Below are positions 1 through 5,379 of a DNA stretch of 6,226 bases, one piece after another. Under the pieces are notes generated by a model. It saw only the letters and a list, made by a program, of their open reading frames with translations. It was not told where the DNA came from and searched no databases. The DNA lies in assembly GCA_937965895.1 (NCBI GenBank), contig CALCKS010000211.1, forward strand, positions 1 through 6,226, given 5' to 3'. The first letter of the stretch is position 1; every line of letters begins with the position of its first letter. Position numbers and translations under genes: made by a program. This DNA comes from an uncultured Campylobacter sp. (GTDB taxonomy: Bacteria > Campylobacterota > Campylobacteria > Campylobacterales > Campylobacteraceae).

Positions 1-120
1 TATTTTGAGATGGATTTGAATGTTGCGAAGAAATTTTCGACCGAAGATAGAACATATAGTTCATCGAGGGAGAAAATTTCTAGCTCATTCAAAGACACTC
101 GAAAGACGAGCCGCTTTTAA
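1..120 (+). CDS. Possible C-terminal end of an unidentified protein, convergent with the ynbC-like gene
   Basis: Frame 1 is open from the window edge to a TAA at 118-120, giving 39 residues that end KTSRF. The peptide is hydrophilic and rich in Ser, Lys, Arg and Thr, with no motif I recognise. Its stop overlaps the stop of the convergent hydrolase-methyltransferase gene (117-119) by 3 bp. A 40-codon open stretch at a window edge can easily occur by chance, and the minus strand is also partly open here (an ATG near 56), so this is only a candidate. The start and most of the gene would lie outside the window. Confidence 0.3.
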   Translation, partial: YFEMDLNVAKKFSTEDRTYSSSREKISSSFKDTRKTSRF

Positions 121-2153
121 ATTTTAATGGCCAAACTCACGCTAAATATCCCATCCCCATCTATCCATTCACGCACCTTTTTAAATCCCGCATTCGCCAC
201 GAGCTGATCCATCTCCGCTTGGTTGCGGCGGCGCATGATCCACGCAGCACCCTGCCTGTGACTGGATAGAGCGCGCGCGATCATCTCTAGCTGCGGGTGC
301 CACGGCTGATTGGTGTAGATGAGGTAGCCGCCGCTTTTTACGCTGCTTGAAAAGCCTTGCAGCGCGGTGCGCACGACCGAGTTATCAGGAAAAAGCTCAA
401 ACAGCCCCGACACGACGCCAAGCGTATATGCGTCCTGCAGACCCTCGTAGCTAGCGGCTTCAAACGCATTTGCCTGCGTAAAGCTCGCGACGTCCTCCAG
501 CCCGCGCTCCTTTATCATTTCGCTACCGGCTTTTACGTTTATGTCGCTGTAGTCGCGCAGCGTTATGCGCTCAAATTTATGCCCCTGCGCGGCGTCTAGT
601 ATGTATCTGCCATGCCCAGAGGCGATGTCTAGCAGTCGTAGCGGCTCGCCTCGCTCCTGCAGCTTTGCTACGGCTTGGTCGATGGCTAGCTTGATATTTC
701 GCTTGCGCTCTCTGATACCGCGCCAGCCGATGGCGTTTAAGTAAAATTTGTCGATAAATTTGAAAAATTTATTCGCCCCTTGCGGCTCGTTTCGGTAGAC
801 GTAATCAAGCGTACTGCCGCTATCGTAGCCCGTATTTTCGCCCACTTTTAGCCCGCCGACCCACGGCGAAACCGCCTGCATAAATATCCGCTGGAATTTA
901 AACCGCAAATTTTTCGGGCTAAATCTTGGCAGCGGCGTAGCTAGCCTATCGGCCTCCTCGCGGCTAAAGCCGTATTCGTCCGCATGCGTGCAGTCCACCT
1001 CGCTAAAAGGCGCTCTAAAGCGCTCGCCGACGAACTCGCGCACGATCTCAAACGCCCTCTCCCGCTCGCTCTCGCCCAGCGTATCGTGGTAAAATCCCTC
1101 TAAAATCTCGCGCCTTTTTACGCGCGCGCCAAGAGCGTTGTAAAACTCGTGCTGCGGGGCGTGCTCCACAACCCAGTCATCGCCAGAGATCAGAAGTAGT
1201 GTAGGCGTCGTGATCGCGGCGGCGTCCGAAACCACACGCTCTGCCGCCTCGTAAAGCCCCAGCAGTATGCGCACCGAGATCGCGCGAGTGATGAGTGAGT
1301 CGGCGTCGTAGCTAGCCTGACGCTCCTTGTCGTGAGTGAGATAGTGCGCCTTGACGTAGCTGTTTACGAAAAAATTTCCGCGAGCGCAGTAGAGCGCCTT
1401 TAGGCCCGCCCTAGCAAACGGTACGTAAAGCTTCACGCTAAACGCCGGACTAGCGAGCACCGCGCAGCGAACGCGCACAGCGTAATCGTGCAGCCAAGCC
1501 GAGACCAGCACGGCGCCCACGCTCTGGGCAATCACGGCTAGATTTTGCGTCTCAAAGCCAAATCTCTGCTCGATATGCGCCACAAACTCGTCCACGTCGG
1601 CGATGAGACGGCCGATACTTGGCGCGTCGCCCCGCTCTCCGTCGCTCCTGCCGTGCCCGCGCTGATCCCACGCAAAATAGCTAAAACTCTCATCCGCTAG
1701 CCCGTCTGCCACGTGCGTCGTCCTGCCCGAGTGCTCGTGTCCGCGGTGAAATATCGCTACGGCTTTGGCATTCGGCGCGGCTTTAAATTTGAGATTTTGC
1801 TCGGCGTTTTCGCTAGACGTCTCGTTCAAATTTGACGCGCCGCATTTGCCTGTTTCGTTTAAATTTGAGTCCGAATTTTCGCCGCCGTTTGGTAAATTTT
1901 GCTCGCTCGATTTACCCGCGCCGCCAAAATCCGGCTCCGTATTTTCGTCCGCGCCGCCTGTTTGCTCGCTAGCCAAATTTGACGTTTCGCTTGCGGCTCC
2001 GGCGCTCAAATTTGAGCCCTCAAATTTACCGTCCTCGCTCAAATTTAATTCGTCTGCGCCCGGGTTTTCGCACGCTACGTCCGCAACCAGGCGGTATCTG
2101 TAAAATATCCTCGCCCCGTCGCTCGTTATAAAATAGCTCTCTTTAAACTCCAT
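117..2153 (-). CDS. ynbC: Bifunctional alpha/beta hydrolase / class I SAM-dependent methyltransferase (YnbC-like)
   Basis: This 678-residue fusion protein has no signal peptide or clear membrane span, so it is probably cytosolic. Residues about 1-25 and 127-380 form an alpha/beta hydrolase. Visible landmarks are HRGHEHSGR (136-144), WDQRGHGRS (162-170), the nucleophile elbow AQSVG with Ser211, an acidic residue in SGDD (Asp325/326) and a late His356 in FYHD. Residues about 480-678 are a Rossmann methyltransferase with SAM motif I LLDIASGHGRY (507-517). The domain order and motifs match E. coli YnbC, a member of the ynb operon of phospholipid-type genes; its substrate is not known to me. Residues about 28-126 are a low-complexity insertion made of SNL-type repeats, which probably accounts for much of the extra length over YnbC (about 585 aa from memory). 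The ATG at 2153 is preceded by AAAGG with 6 nt spacing. It is the last gene of the operon seen here, 38 bp after the DUF1287 gene. Confidence 0.88.
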   Translation of the reverse strand: MEFKESYFITSDGARIFYRYRLVADVACENPGADELNLSEDGKFEGSNLSAGAASETSNLASEQTGGADENTEPDFGGAGKSSEQNLPNGGENSDSNLNETGKCGASNLNETSSENAEQNLKFKAAPNAKAVAIFHRGHEHSGRTTHVADGLADESFSYFAWDQRGHGRSDGERGDAPSIGRLIADVDEFVAHIEQRFGFETQNLAVIAQSVGAVLVSAWLHDYAVRVRCAVLASPAFSVKLYVPFARAGLKALYCARGNFFVNSYVKAHYLTHDKERQASYDADSLITRAISVRILLGLYEAAERVVSDAAAITTPTLLLISGDDWVVEHAPQHEFYNALGARVKRREILEGFYHDTLGESERERAFEIVREFVGERFRAPFSEVDCTHADEYGFSREEADRLATPLPRFSPKNLRFKFQRIFMQAVSPWVGGLKVGENTGYDSGSTLDYVYRNEPQGANKFFKFIDKFYLNAIGWRGIRERKRNIKLAIDQAVAKLQERGEPLRLLDIASGHGRYILDAAQGHKFERITLRDYSDINVKAGSEMIKERGLEDVASFTQANAFEAASYEGLQDAYTLGVVSGLFELFPDNSVVRTALQGFSSSVKSGGYLIYTNQPWHPQLEMIARALSSHRQGAAWIMRRRNQAEMDQLVANAGFKKVREWIDGDGIFSVSLAIKI
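1776..2072 (-). repeat. Low-complexity AAATTT-rich insertion inside the ynbC-like gene (residues about 28-126)
   Basis: By hand count there are eight AAATTT hexamers in about 300 bp, against about seven in the remaining 1.66 kb of the gene. Two are inside perfect TCAAATTTGA palindromes (1826-1835 and 2006-2015). In the gene frame most copies read as (S/Q/L)-Asn-Leu, and SNLNET occurs twice (residues 96-101 and 107-112); two copies read as Lys-Phe. The rest of the segment is Gly, Ser, Glu, Ala, Asn and Thr, like a flexible acidic linker. It interrupts the hydrolase fold between the first strand region (FITSDGARIFYRY) and AVAIFHRG. The boundaries are approximate. Confidence 0.75.
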
Positions 2154-2191
2154 TTTTTGCCTTTCTTACTTAAATTTATCGGTTTTTACGC

Positions 2192-2747
2192 TTATTTTAT
2201 CCTAAAATGCCCCGTTATCTCGTAACCCTTTAGCACGTCCTCCTCCTGCGCGCCAAGCCCGATATTGTGGATCACGAGCGGAGTTTTGTTAGCGGCAAAT
2301 TTATCCGAAACTATGCCGATATGAGGCCTGCCGTTATCCAGCCGCCATGTCACGATATCGCCTGCTTTAAACTCGCCCTTCGCCTCGTAGCCCTTACGTT
2401 TTAGATAGGTCGCGATGTTTGGTACGCGGCGATGATCGATGTTTTTGTCGGTCTTTTTCGCGCCCCAGTTTTTTTGGATAAGCGCTAAAATTTACGCTCA
2501 TATCCTCGTGGATGAGCCGCTGCAGATCGATATCCTGCCCGCGCAGCGCCCTAACTACGACGTCGGTACAAACGCCCTTTATCACATCCACGTCGCCCAT
2601 CGGATAGGCTAGCCTCTCGTACGAAGGGTCGTAAAACAGCGTCTGCCCGACCTGCGCTCTAGCGTCTTGCACGAGCTTTTGGGCCGAAAAAGCAAGGGCT
2701 AAATTTGCCGCGAGTGCTAAAAGTAAAATTTTGCTCCAAATTTTCAT
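2192..2747 (-). pseudogene. DUF1287 exported protein gene, frameshifted at an A7 tract
   Basis: The reading frame from ATG 2747 encodes a Sec-type signal peptide (charged MKIWSK, hydrophobic core, likely cleavage after AFSA) and a DUF1287 N-terminal half with GVCTDVV (Cys60), LIHEDM and FSAYPK. After Lys92 it leaves the family and stops at 2394. Removing one A from the seven As complementary to 2469-2475 restores NWGAKKTDKN, IDHRRVPN, GDIVTW, RPHIGIVSD (His142) and HNIG (His160), with an in-frame TAA at 2194-2192. The repaired product is 184 residues, normal for the family. DUF1287 proteins are thought to be NlpC/P60-like envelope enzymes; Cys60 and His142 are the likely catalytic pair (inference). 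The ATG at 2747 is preferred over TTG 2750 because GAGG lies 5 nt upstream, overlapping the TGA of the cdsA-like gene 7 bp away. It may be a true pseudogene, a phase-variable OFF state, a slippage site or a sequencing error. Confidence 0.85.
2469..2475 (-). other. A7 homopolymer tract at the frameshift site
   Basis: The plus strand carries seven Ts here, read as CC-A7-CTGG on the coding strand. Six As would read P-K-N-W-G, as expected for DUF1287 proteins; seven As give P-K-K-L-G and an early stop. This is the only change needed to restore full family similarity. Confidence 0.85.
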
Positions 2748-2754
2748 CAAAACC

Positions 2755-3684
2755 TCACGCGTAAAAATATCTAACTATGTGAAAAAATATCGGCGCCGCA
2801 AAGCACAGCGAGTCCATACGGTCAAGCATCCCGCCGTGTCCGCTGATCATGTAGCCCCAGTCTTTGACGCCTAGATCGCGCTTGATCGCCGACATAACAA
2901 GCCCTCCTAAAAAGCCCATCATACAAACGGCAAGCCCGATAAAAAACGCCCCTACCGCGCCAAAAGGCGTGAGATGATGCAGACACGCGGCCAGCGCGCT
3001 AGCGCTAAGAACCCCTCCCGCAAAGCCGACCACCGTCTTAGACGGGCTGATGCTAGGAGCGATCTTGCGCTTGCCAAAAAGCTTGCCCCAAATATACTGC
3101 AGCACGTCGCTAGCTTGCACGACTAGGATCAAAAACAGCATCAGCTCCATGCCGCTACCGCGCTCAAGATCCAGCAAAAGAAGCGCGGGGATATGCGAGA
3201 TACAAAACACGCAAATCATCAGCGCCCACTGGATCTTCGTCGAGCGCTCTAAAAAGTATGCCGCGTCGCCGCAAATAGCCGCCAAAATCGGCAAAAACAA
3301 AAATCCGTAAACCGGGATAAATATCATCGCCATCGCGTACCAATCAGCATAGATAAATATATACTGTACCGGCAAAATCACGTAAAAACACGCCACGAGC
3401 GCGATGTGATCGCCCCTGCGGATGTAGATGAGCGACAAAAACTCGCGCAATGCGGCAAAAGATACAAGCAAAAACAAAAATATCACGGCGTTTTTGCCCA
3501 TATACGTAAACGCAAAAATCACCAAAATCATCGCCCACCAGGCGTTTATGCGCGAGGTCAAATTTGCAATGGTTTTGTTCTCGGCGCCGAATTTTGCCTT
3601 TAGCATAAAGGCAATGGCGCTAGAGACGACTAGCACTGCGATGAGTCCTAAAAATAGATTTAATATATGATTTTGCGGGTTCAT
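2755..3684 (-). CDS. cdsA: Phosphatidate cytidylyltransferase (CDP-diacylglycerol synthase), YnbB-like
   Basis: This integral membrane enzyme should convert phosphatidate and CTP to CDP-diacylglycerol and pyrophosphate. The 309 residues contain about eight hydrophobic segments, including roughly 8-28, 48-75, 93-112, 117-137, 152-172, 180-195, 218-235 and 240-265. The CdsA family signature is complete near the C terminus: S265, K268, R269, D270, K274-D275, then HGG at 283-285 and D288-R-x-D291. SPSK at 213-216 and the preceding GKLFGKRK stretch also fit. The neighbouring YnbC-like gene makes a YnbB-type paralogue more likely than the housekeeping cdsA, which usually sits near isoprenoid or ribosome-recycling genes; this is inference. 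ATG 3684 has AAAAGG 7-8 nt upstream. The start overlaps the stop of the 120-codon ORF upstream in an ATGA arrangement, so translation may be coupled. The stop TGA overlaps the ribosome binding site of the DUF1287 gene. Confidence 0.9.
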   Translation of the reverse strand: MNPQNHILNLFLGLIAVLVVSSAIAFMLKAKFGAENKTIANLTSRINAWWAMILVIFAFTYMGKNAVIFLFLLVSFAALREFLSLIYIRRGDHIALVACFYVILPVQYIFIYADWYAMAMIFIPVYGFLFLPILAAICGDAAYFLERSTKIQWALMICVFCISHIPALLLLDLERGSGMELMLFLILVVQASDVLQYIWGKLFGKRKIAPSISPSKTVVGFAGGVLSASALAACLHHLTPFGAVGAFFIGLAVCMMGFLGGLVMSAIKRDLGVKDWGYMISGHGGMLDRMDSLCFAAPIFFHIVRYFYA

Positions 3685-4043
3685 TTTAGTGCCTTTTGGT
3701 TAAATTTGAAGCTAAATTTGACGTCTGTTTCGCACGCCGCCGAACGAGCCGAATTTACGCGCGTTTGGTTTGCTCTGCGGGCGGTTTGATCGGTTAAATT
3801 TGTTAGCGATAAAAGCTCGCGTTTTGGAGTCGCGCTTGGGCCAAATTTGATTTGCGAAGAGGCGAGCGTTTTAGTAAAGGCTTCGTGTTTAAATTTGACG
3901 CTTTTAGCCGCCGCTCTAAAAGGCTCGCCGTCAAATTTGCCGTCAAAATCGGTCGCAAATTTTCTCTTTTTGCTAGACGGATTTGTAGGGCTCAAATTTA
4001 CTGCCGTCGCCAGAGCCGCCAAATCAGGCTTTCGTTCTGTCAT
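3681..4043 (-). CDS. Hypothetical low-complexity 120-residue ORF bridging plsC and cdsA
   Basis: I do not recognise this protein. It is basic (many Lys and Arg), has no signal peptide or membrane span, and contains repeated Lys-Phe units (RKF, GKFDGEPF, VKFK, IKFG, DVKFSFKF). These come mostly from about eight AAATTT words in the DNA, read in a different phase from the copies in the ynbC-like gene. Its ATG (4043) lies 20 bp inside the end of plsC in another frame, and its TGA shares bases with the ATG of the cdsA-like gene (ATGA at 3684-3681). That fit at both ends suggests a translated bridge between the flanking genes. Against it, no clear Shine-Dalgarno sequence precedes the ATG, the composition looks like spacer DNA, and the cdsA-like gene has its own ribosome binding site. 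It could be an expanded intergenic repeat that happens to stay open. Confidence 0.4.
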   Translation of the reverse strand: MTERKPDLAALATAVNLSPTNPSSKKRKFATDFDGKFDGEPFRAAAKSVKFKHEAFTKTLASSQIKFGPSATPKRELLSLTNLTDQTARRANQTRVNSARSAACETDVKFSFKFNQKALK

Positions 4044-4662
4044 TTTGCGTATCGCTCATCGCTAGCAGCGCGTCTTGCGCCTTTTGTAAAAACTCGCCCT
4101 TGTTCTCGCCGCCGTAAAATATCTCCTCGCCCACTATCAGCTCGCAAAGCAGCGGAATAGGCACGAAAAAGCCCTTAGGCAGAACGTTTCGCGCATTTTT
4201 GATCCATACGGGCATGAACGAGACGGCGGGACACTGCTGCGCCAGGCGGAAAATCCCGCTTTTAAACGGTTGCAGCGCTAGGTCGTCGTTTATCTTGCGC
4301 GTGCCTTCGGGAAAGATGATGAGAGAGTGCGTTTTTAGCGCTTCGCTCATTTGCGCTAGCGCTTCTAGCGGATCTTTACGGCGACTGATTAGAACCATGT
4401 TAAACACGTTTTTAGCAAGAAACCTACGCACGGGTCCGCTCCCCCAGTACTCCGCCGCCGCTACGGGGCGCACGCGCTTTCTCACGCGATACGGCAGCGA
4501 GACGAAAATCAGCAAAAAATCGCCGTGGCTGGCGTGGTTAGCGTAGTAAATTTTAGTGCCGTCGCCGATGTTTAAAAGCTCCTGCGGCGGCCGCACTCCC
4601 GTGATAAATATCGTGATGCGGCAAAGGATAAAATCAAGCGCTGCAGCTAAAAACTCTTTCAT
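4024..4662 (-). CDS. plsC: Lysophospholipid acyltransferase (PlsC/LPLAT family)
   Basis: The 212-residue protein carries the acyltransferase motifs in order: motif I NHASHGD with His43 and Asp48 (H-x4-D), a motif II-like LISRRK (91-96), motif III FPEGTR (117-122) and motif IV MPVWI (150-154). Family members transfer an acyl chain to lysophospholipid or 1-acyl-glycerol-3-phosphate, which would give the phosphatidate used by the CdsA-like enzyme encoded next. The N-terminal hydrophobic stretch (about 4-22) probably anchors it at the inner face of the membrane. Length is near the short end for the family. ATG 4662 is preceded by AAGGA with 6 nt spacing. It is the first recognisable gene of the minus-strand operon, with small ORFs ahead of it. 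Whether it is the housekeeping PlsC or a paralogue specific to this cassette cannot be decided here; the operon context favours a paralogue. Confidence 0.9.
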   Translation of the reverse strand: MKEFLAAALDFILCRITIFITGVRPPQELLNIGDGTKIYYANHASHGDFLLIFVSLPYRVRKRVRPVAAAEYWGSGPVRRFLAKNVFNMVLISRRKDPLEALAQMSEALKTHSLIIFPEGTRKINDDLALQPFKSGIFRLAQQCPAVSFMPVWIKNARNVLPKGFFVPIPLLCELIVGEEIFYGGENKGEFLQKAQDALLAMSDTQNDRTKA

Positions 4663-4677
4663 CTTTCGTCCTTTTTG

Positions 4678-4848
4678 TTAAATTTTCCTTATTTGCGCGT
4701 CAAATTTGACGAGTAGCGGAAATTTGCCGTAACGCTTGCCGGCAAACGAAGTAGGTTTTAAAACTAGAAATTTTAACTCGCAAATGCTCATGATACTCCA
4801 AATGATTAGACTTAGCGCAACCTGGGGCGATCTTGGCCACAACTCCAT
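4678..4848 (-). CDS. Candidate small ORF of 56 codons directly upstream of plsC
   Basis: An ORF begins ATG GAG TTG TGG at 4848 and ends TAA at 4678, 15 bp before the plsC ATG. The product starts MELWPRSPQVALSLIIW and has a short hydrophobic patch (about 10-30) followed by a basic tail. I do not recognise it. An internal ATG at 4791, with GGAG 4 nt upstream, would give a 37-residue version. The ATG at 4848 follows the stop of another small ORF by one base. It could be a leader peptide, a small membrane protein or a chance ORF in a repeated spacer. Confidence 0.3.
   Translation of the reverse strand: MELWPRSPQVALSLIIWSIMSICELKFLVLKPTSFAGKRYGKFPLLVKFDAQIRKI
4700..4709. repeat. Perfect palindrome TCAAATTTGA
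   Basis: This is a 10-bp perfect palindrome in the spacer upstream of plsC, identical to copies at 1826-1835 and 2006-2015 inside the ynbC-like gene. Many one- or two-base variants occur elsewhere (for example near 3700, 3713, 3888, 3933, 3991, 5197 and 5250). Its AAATTT core fits RAATTY. Confidence 0.7.
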
Positions 4849-4849
4849 C

Positions 4850-4957
4850 TTACCGCCCGCAAAACCGCTTTGCCGGTTTTAGTAAAATATAATGAAATTC
4901 TTTTATATATTTGCCGTTATTATACCTAAATTCTCTTTTTTTAAGCGCGGCAAGCAA
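4850..4957 (-). CDS. Candidate 35-codon small ORF with a strong Shine-Dalgarno
   Basis: A TTG at 4957 is preceded by AAGGAG (4967-4962) with 4 nt spacing, the best Shine-Dalgarno match in the spacer. The short product is strongly basic (LAALKKREFRYNNGKY at its start) and ends at TAA 4852-4850, one base before the ATG of the next small ORF. Against it, the start is TTG and the region also holds perfect promoter-like boxes, so its AT-rich middle may be regulatory rather than coding. Confidence 0.2.
   Translation of the reverse strand: MLAALKKREFRYNNGKYIKEFHYILLKPAKRFCGR
4861..4880. repeat. Inverted repeat AAAACCG / CGGTTTT
   Basis: Two 7-bp arms (4861-4867 and 4874-4880) are separated by a 6-nt loop. 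They flank the AT-rich promoter island. The stem ends in T4 on either strand but has no longer T run, so it is a weak terminator candidate at best; an operator or a transcript hairpin ahead of the plsC operon is equally possible. Confidence 0.4.
4888..4893 (+). promoter_or_regulatory. Candidate -10 box (TATAAT), plus strand
   Basis: A perfect TATAAT lies in an AT-rich stretch just right of the inverted repeat. There is no well-spaced -35 box, which is normal for Campylobacter sigma70 promoters. No gene follows closely on the plus strand (hcp starts nearly 490 bp later), so it would drive a non-coding transcript or be a chance match. Confidence 0.25.
4919..4924 (-). promoter_or_regulatory. Candidate -10 box (TATAAT) for the plsC operon
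   Basis: On the minus strand a perfect TATAAT follows an A-rich run and GAGAATTTAGG; no clear -35 box is seen. A start near 4912 would give a leader of about 250 nt that contains the inverted repeat and a 56-codon small ORF before plsC. It is the best promoter-like site upstream of the operon, but it lies inside a candidate small ORF (4957-4850). Confidence 0.4.
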
Positions 4958-5032
4958 TTGACTCCTTGTCGCTATGATTGCTACGCTTAGAGAAATACCT
5001 TTAAATTTGCCGGCTTATATTTGTTGATCGTT

Positions 5033-5194
5033 TTACACGCTAACTAGTTGGCTCCACAGCCCGCCGATCTGCCATATCCATACGGATTTAGTAAGCAGTT
5101 GAGATTGCCATCGCGTCATAGTGTCAGCTTGTTTACTGAGTGATTTTACTACCCGAGCATAGGCCGTGTCGCCCGCGATTTTGTCGTTAGAACT
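5033..5194 (-). pseudogene. Coding-like fragment, possibly debris of a lost gene
   Basis: The minus strand is open for 53 codons from just after a TAG (5197-5195) to a TAA (5035-5033). The peptide looks protein-like: a mixed helical stretch with DTAYARVVKSLSKQ, then a Trp-rich end (TRWQSQLL, VWIWQIGGLW). There is no good start codon with a ribosome binding site; the only ATG is internal at about residue 30. Codon choice (TCA, CAA, ACT, GTA) differs from the neighbouring genes, and the segment lacks the AAATTT words. I do not recognise the family. Confidence 0.25.
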
Positions 5195-5305
5195 CTAAAT
5201 TTGACTCAAATTCGCATAACGCCCCAACCGCCGCAAGAGCTCAAATTTGGCTCGTAAAATTTAAATTCTCATTTTGTAAATAAATTTGATAAAATTTAGC
5301 CATTT

Positions 5306-5321
5306 CTTGACGGCGATCAAG
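5306..5321. promoter_or_regulatory. FNR/CRP-type operator upstream of hcp
   Basis: The site reads CTTGA-CGGCGA-TCAAG, a perfect 5+5 inverted repeat with a 6-bp centre. The inner part, TTGAC-N4-ATCAA, differs from the FNR consensus TTGAT-N4-ATCAA at one base. hcp genes are commonly controlled by FNR/CRP-family regulators (FNR, HcpR, and NssR for nitrosative stress genes in C. jejuni). The centre at 5313.5 is 41.5 bp from a start near 5355, the class II activator position. Confidence 0.6.
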
Positions 5322-5342
5322 TCGTTATTATAAATAAAATCT

Positions 5343-5348
5343 TAAAAT
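5343..5348 (+). promoter_or_regulatory. Candidate -10 box (TAAAAT) of hcp
   Basis: TAAAAT about 7 bp before a likely start near 5355 would give a 25-nt leader and put the upstream palindrome at -41.5. Alternative -10 boxes in the same AT-rich stretch are TATAAA (5329-5334) and TAAAAT (5335-5340), which would place the palindrome closer to the start site and favour repression. Confidence 0.4.
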
Positions 5349-5379
5349 CTGTAATTAATTTTTTTATAAAGGATTTTCT

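Larger units (their letters stand above)
4663..5379. other. 717-bp region without a long gene between the divergent plsC operon and hcp
   Basis: No ORF above about 60 codons and no tRNA, rRNA or CRISPR pattern is visible. It contains two tandem small minus-strand ORFs (4957-4850 and 4848-4678), an AT-rich island with promoter-like boxes on both strands (about 4880-4930), an inverted repeat (4861-4880), a coding-like minus-strand fragment (5194-5033), AAATTTG words at both ends (4700-4725 and 5197-5300) and the hcp promoter region (5306-5379). Confidence 0.8.

Noticed and set aside
99..111. Small inverted repeat CTCG-N5-CGAG near the end of the ynbC-like gene as a terminator
   Set aside because: The stem is only 4 bp and lacks a following T run on the minus strand.
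1776..2072. The regularly recurring AAATTT words as a CRISPR array
   Set aside because: The repeated unit is only about 10 bp, the spacing is irregular, and the segment is an open reading frame within a protein.
1765..2103. Plus-strand ORF of 112 codons opposite the N-terminal part of the ynbC-like gene
   Set aside because: It is the complement of the low-complexity insertion; the palindromic repeats read open on both strands. No ribosome binding site or family similarity supports it.
3050..3670. Several ORFs on both strands within the cdsA-like gene
   Set aside because: They are shadows of a gene with a complete CdsA signature and membrane segments.
3847..4160. Plus-strand ORFs of 72 and 102 codons opposite plsC and the bridging ORF
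   Set aside because: They overlap the clear plsC motifs on the other strand and have basic, repeat-derived composition with no recognisable domain.
5040..5200. A tRNA or other structured RNA in the hcp spacer
   Set aside because: No cloverleaf arms, T-loop consensus or long stems were found on either strand.
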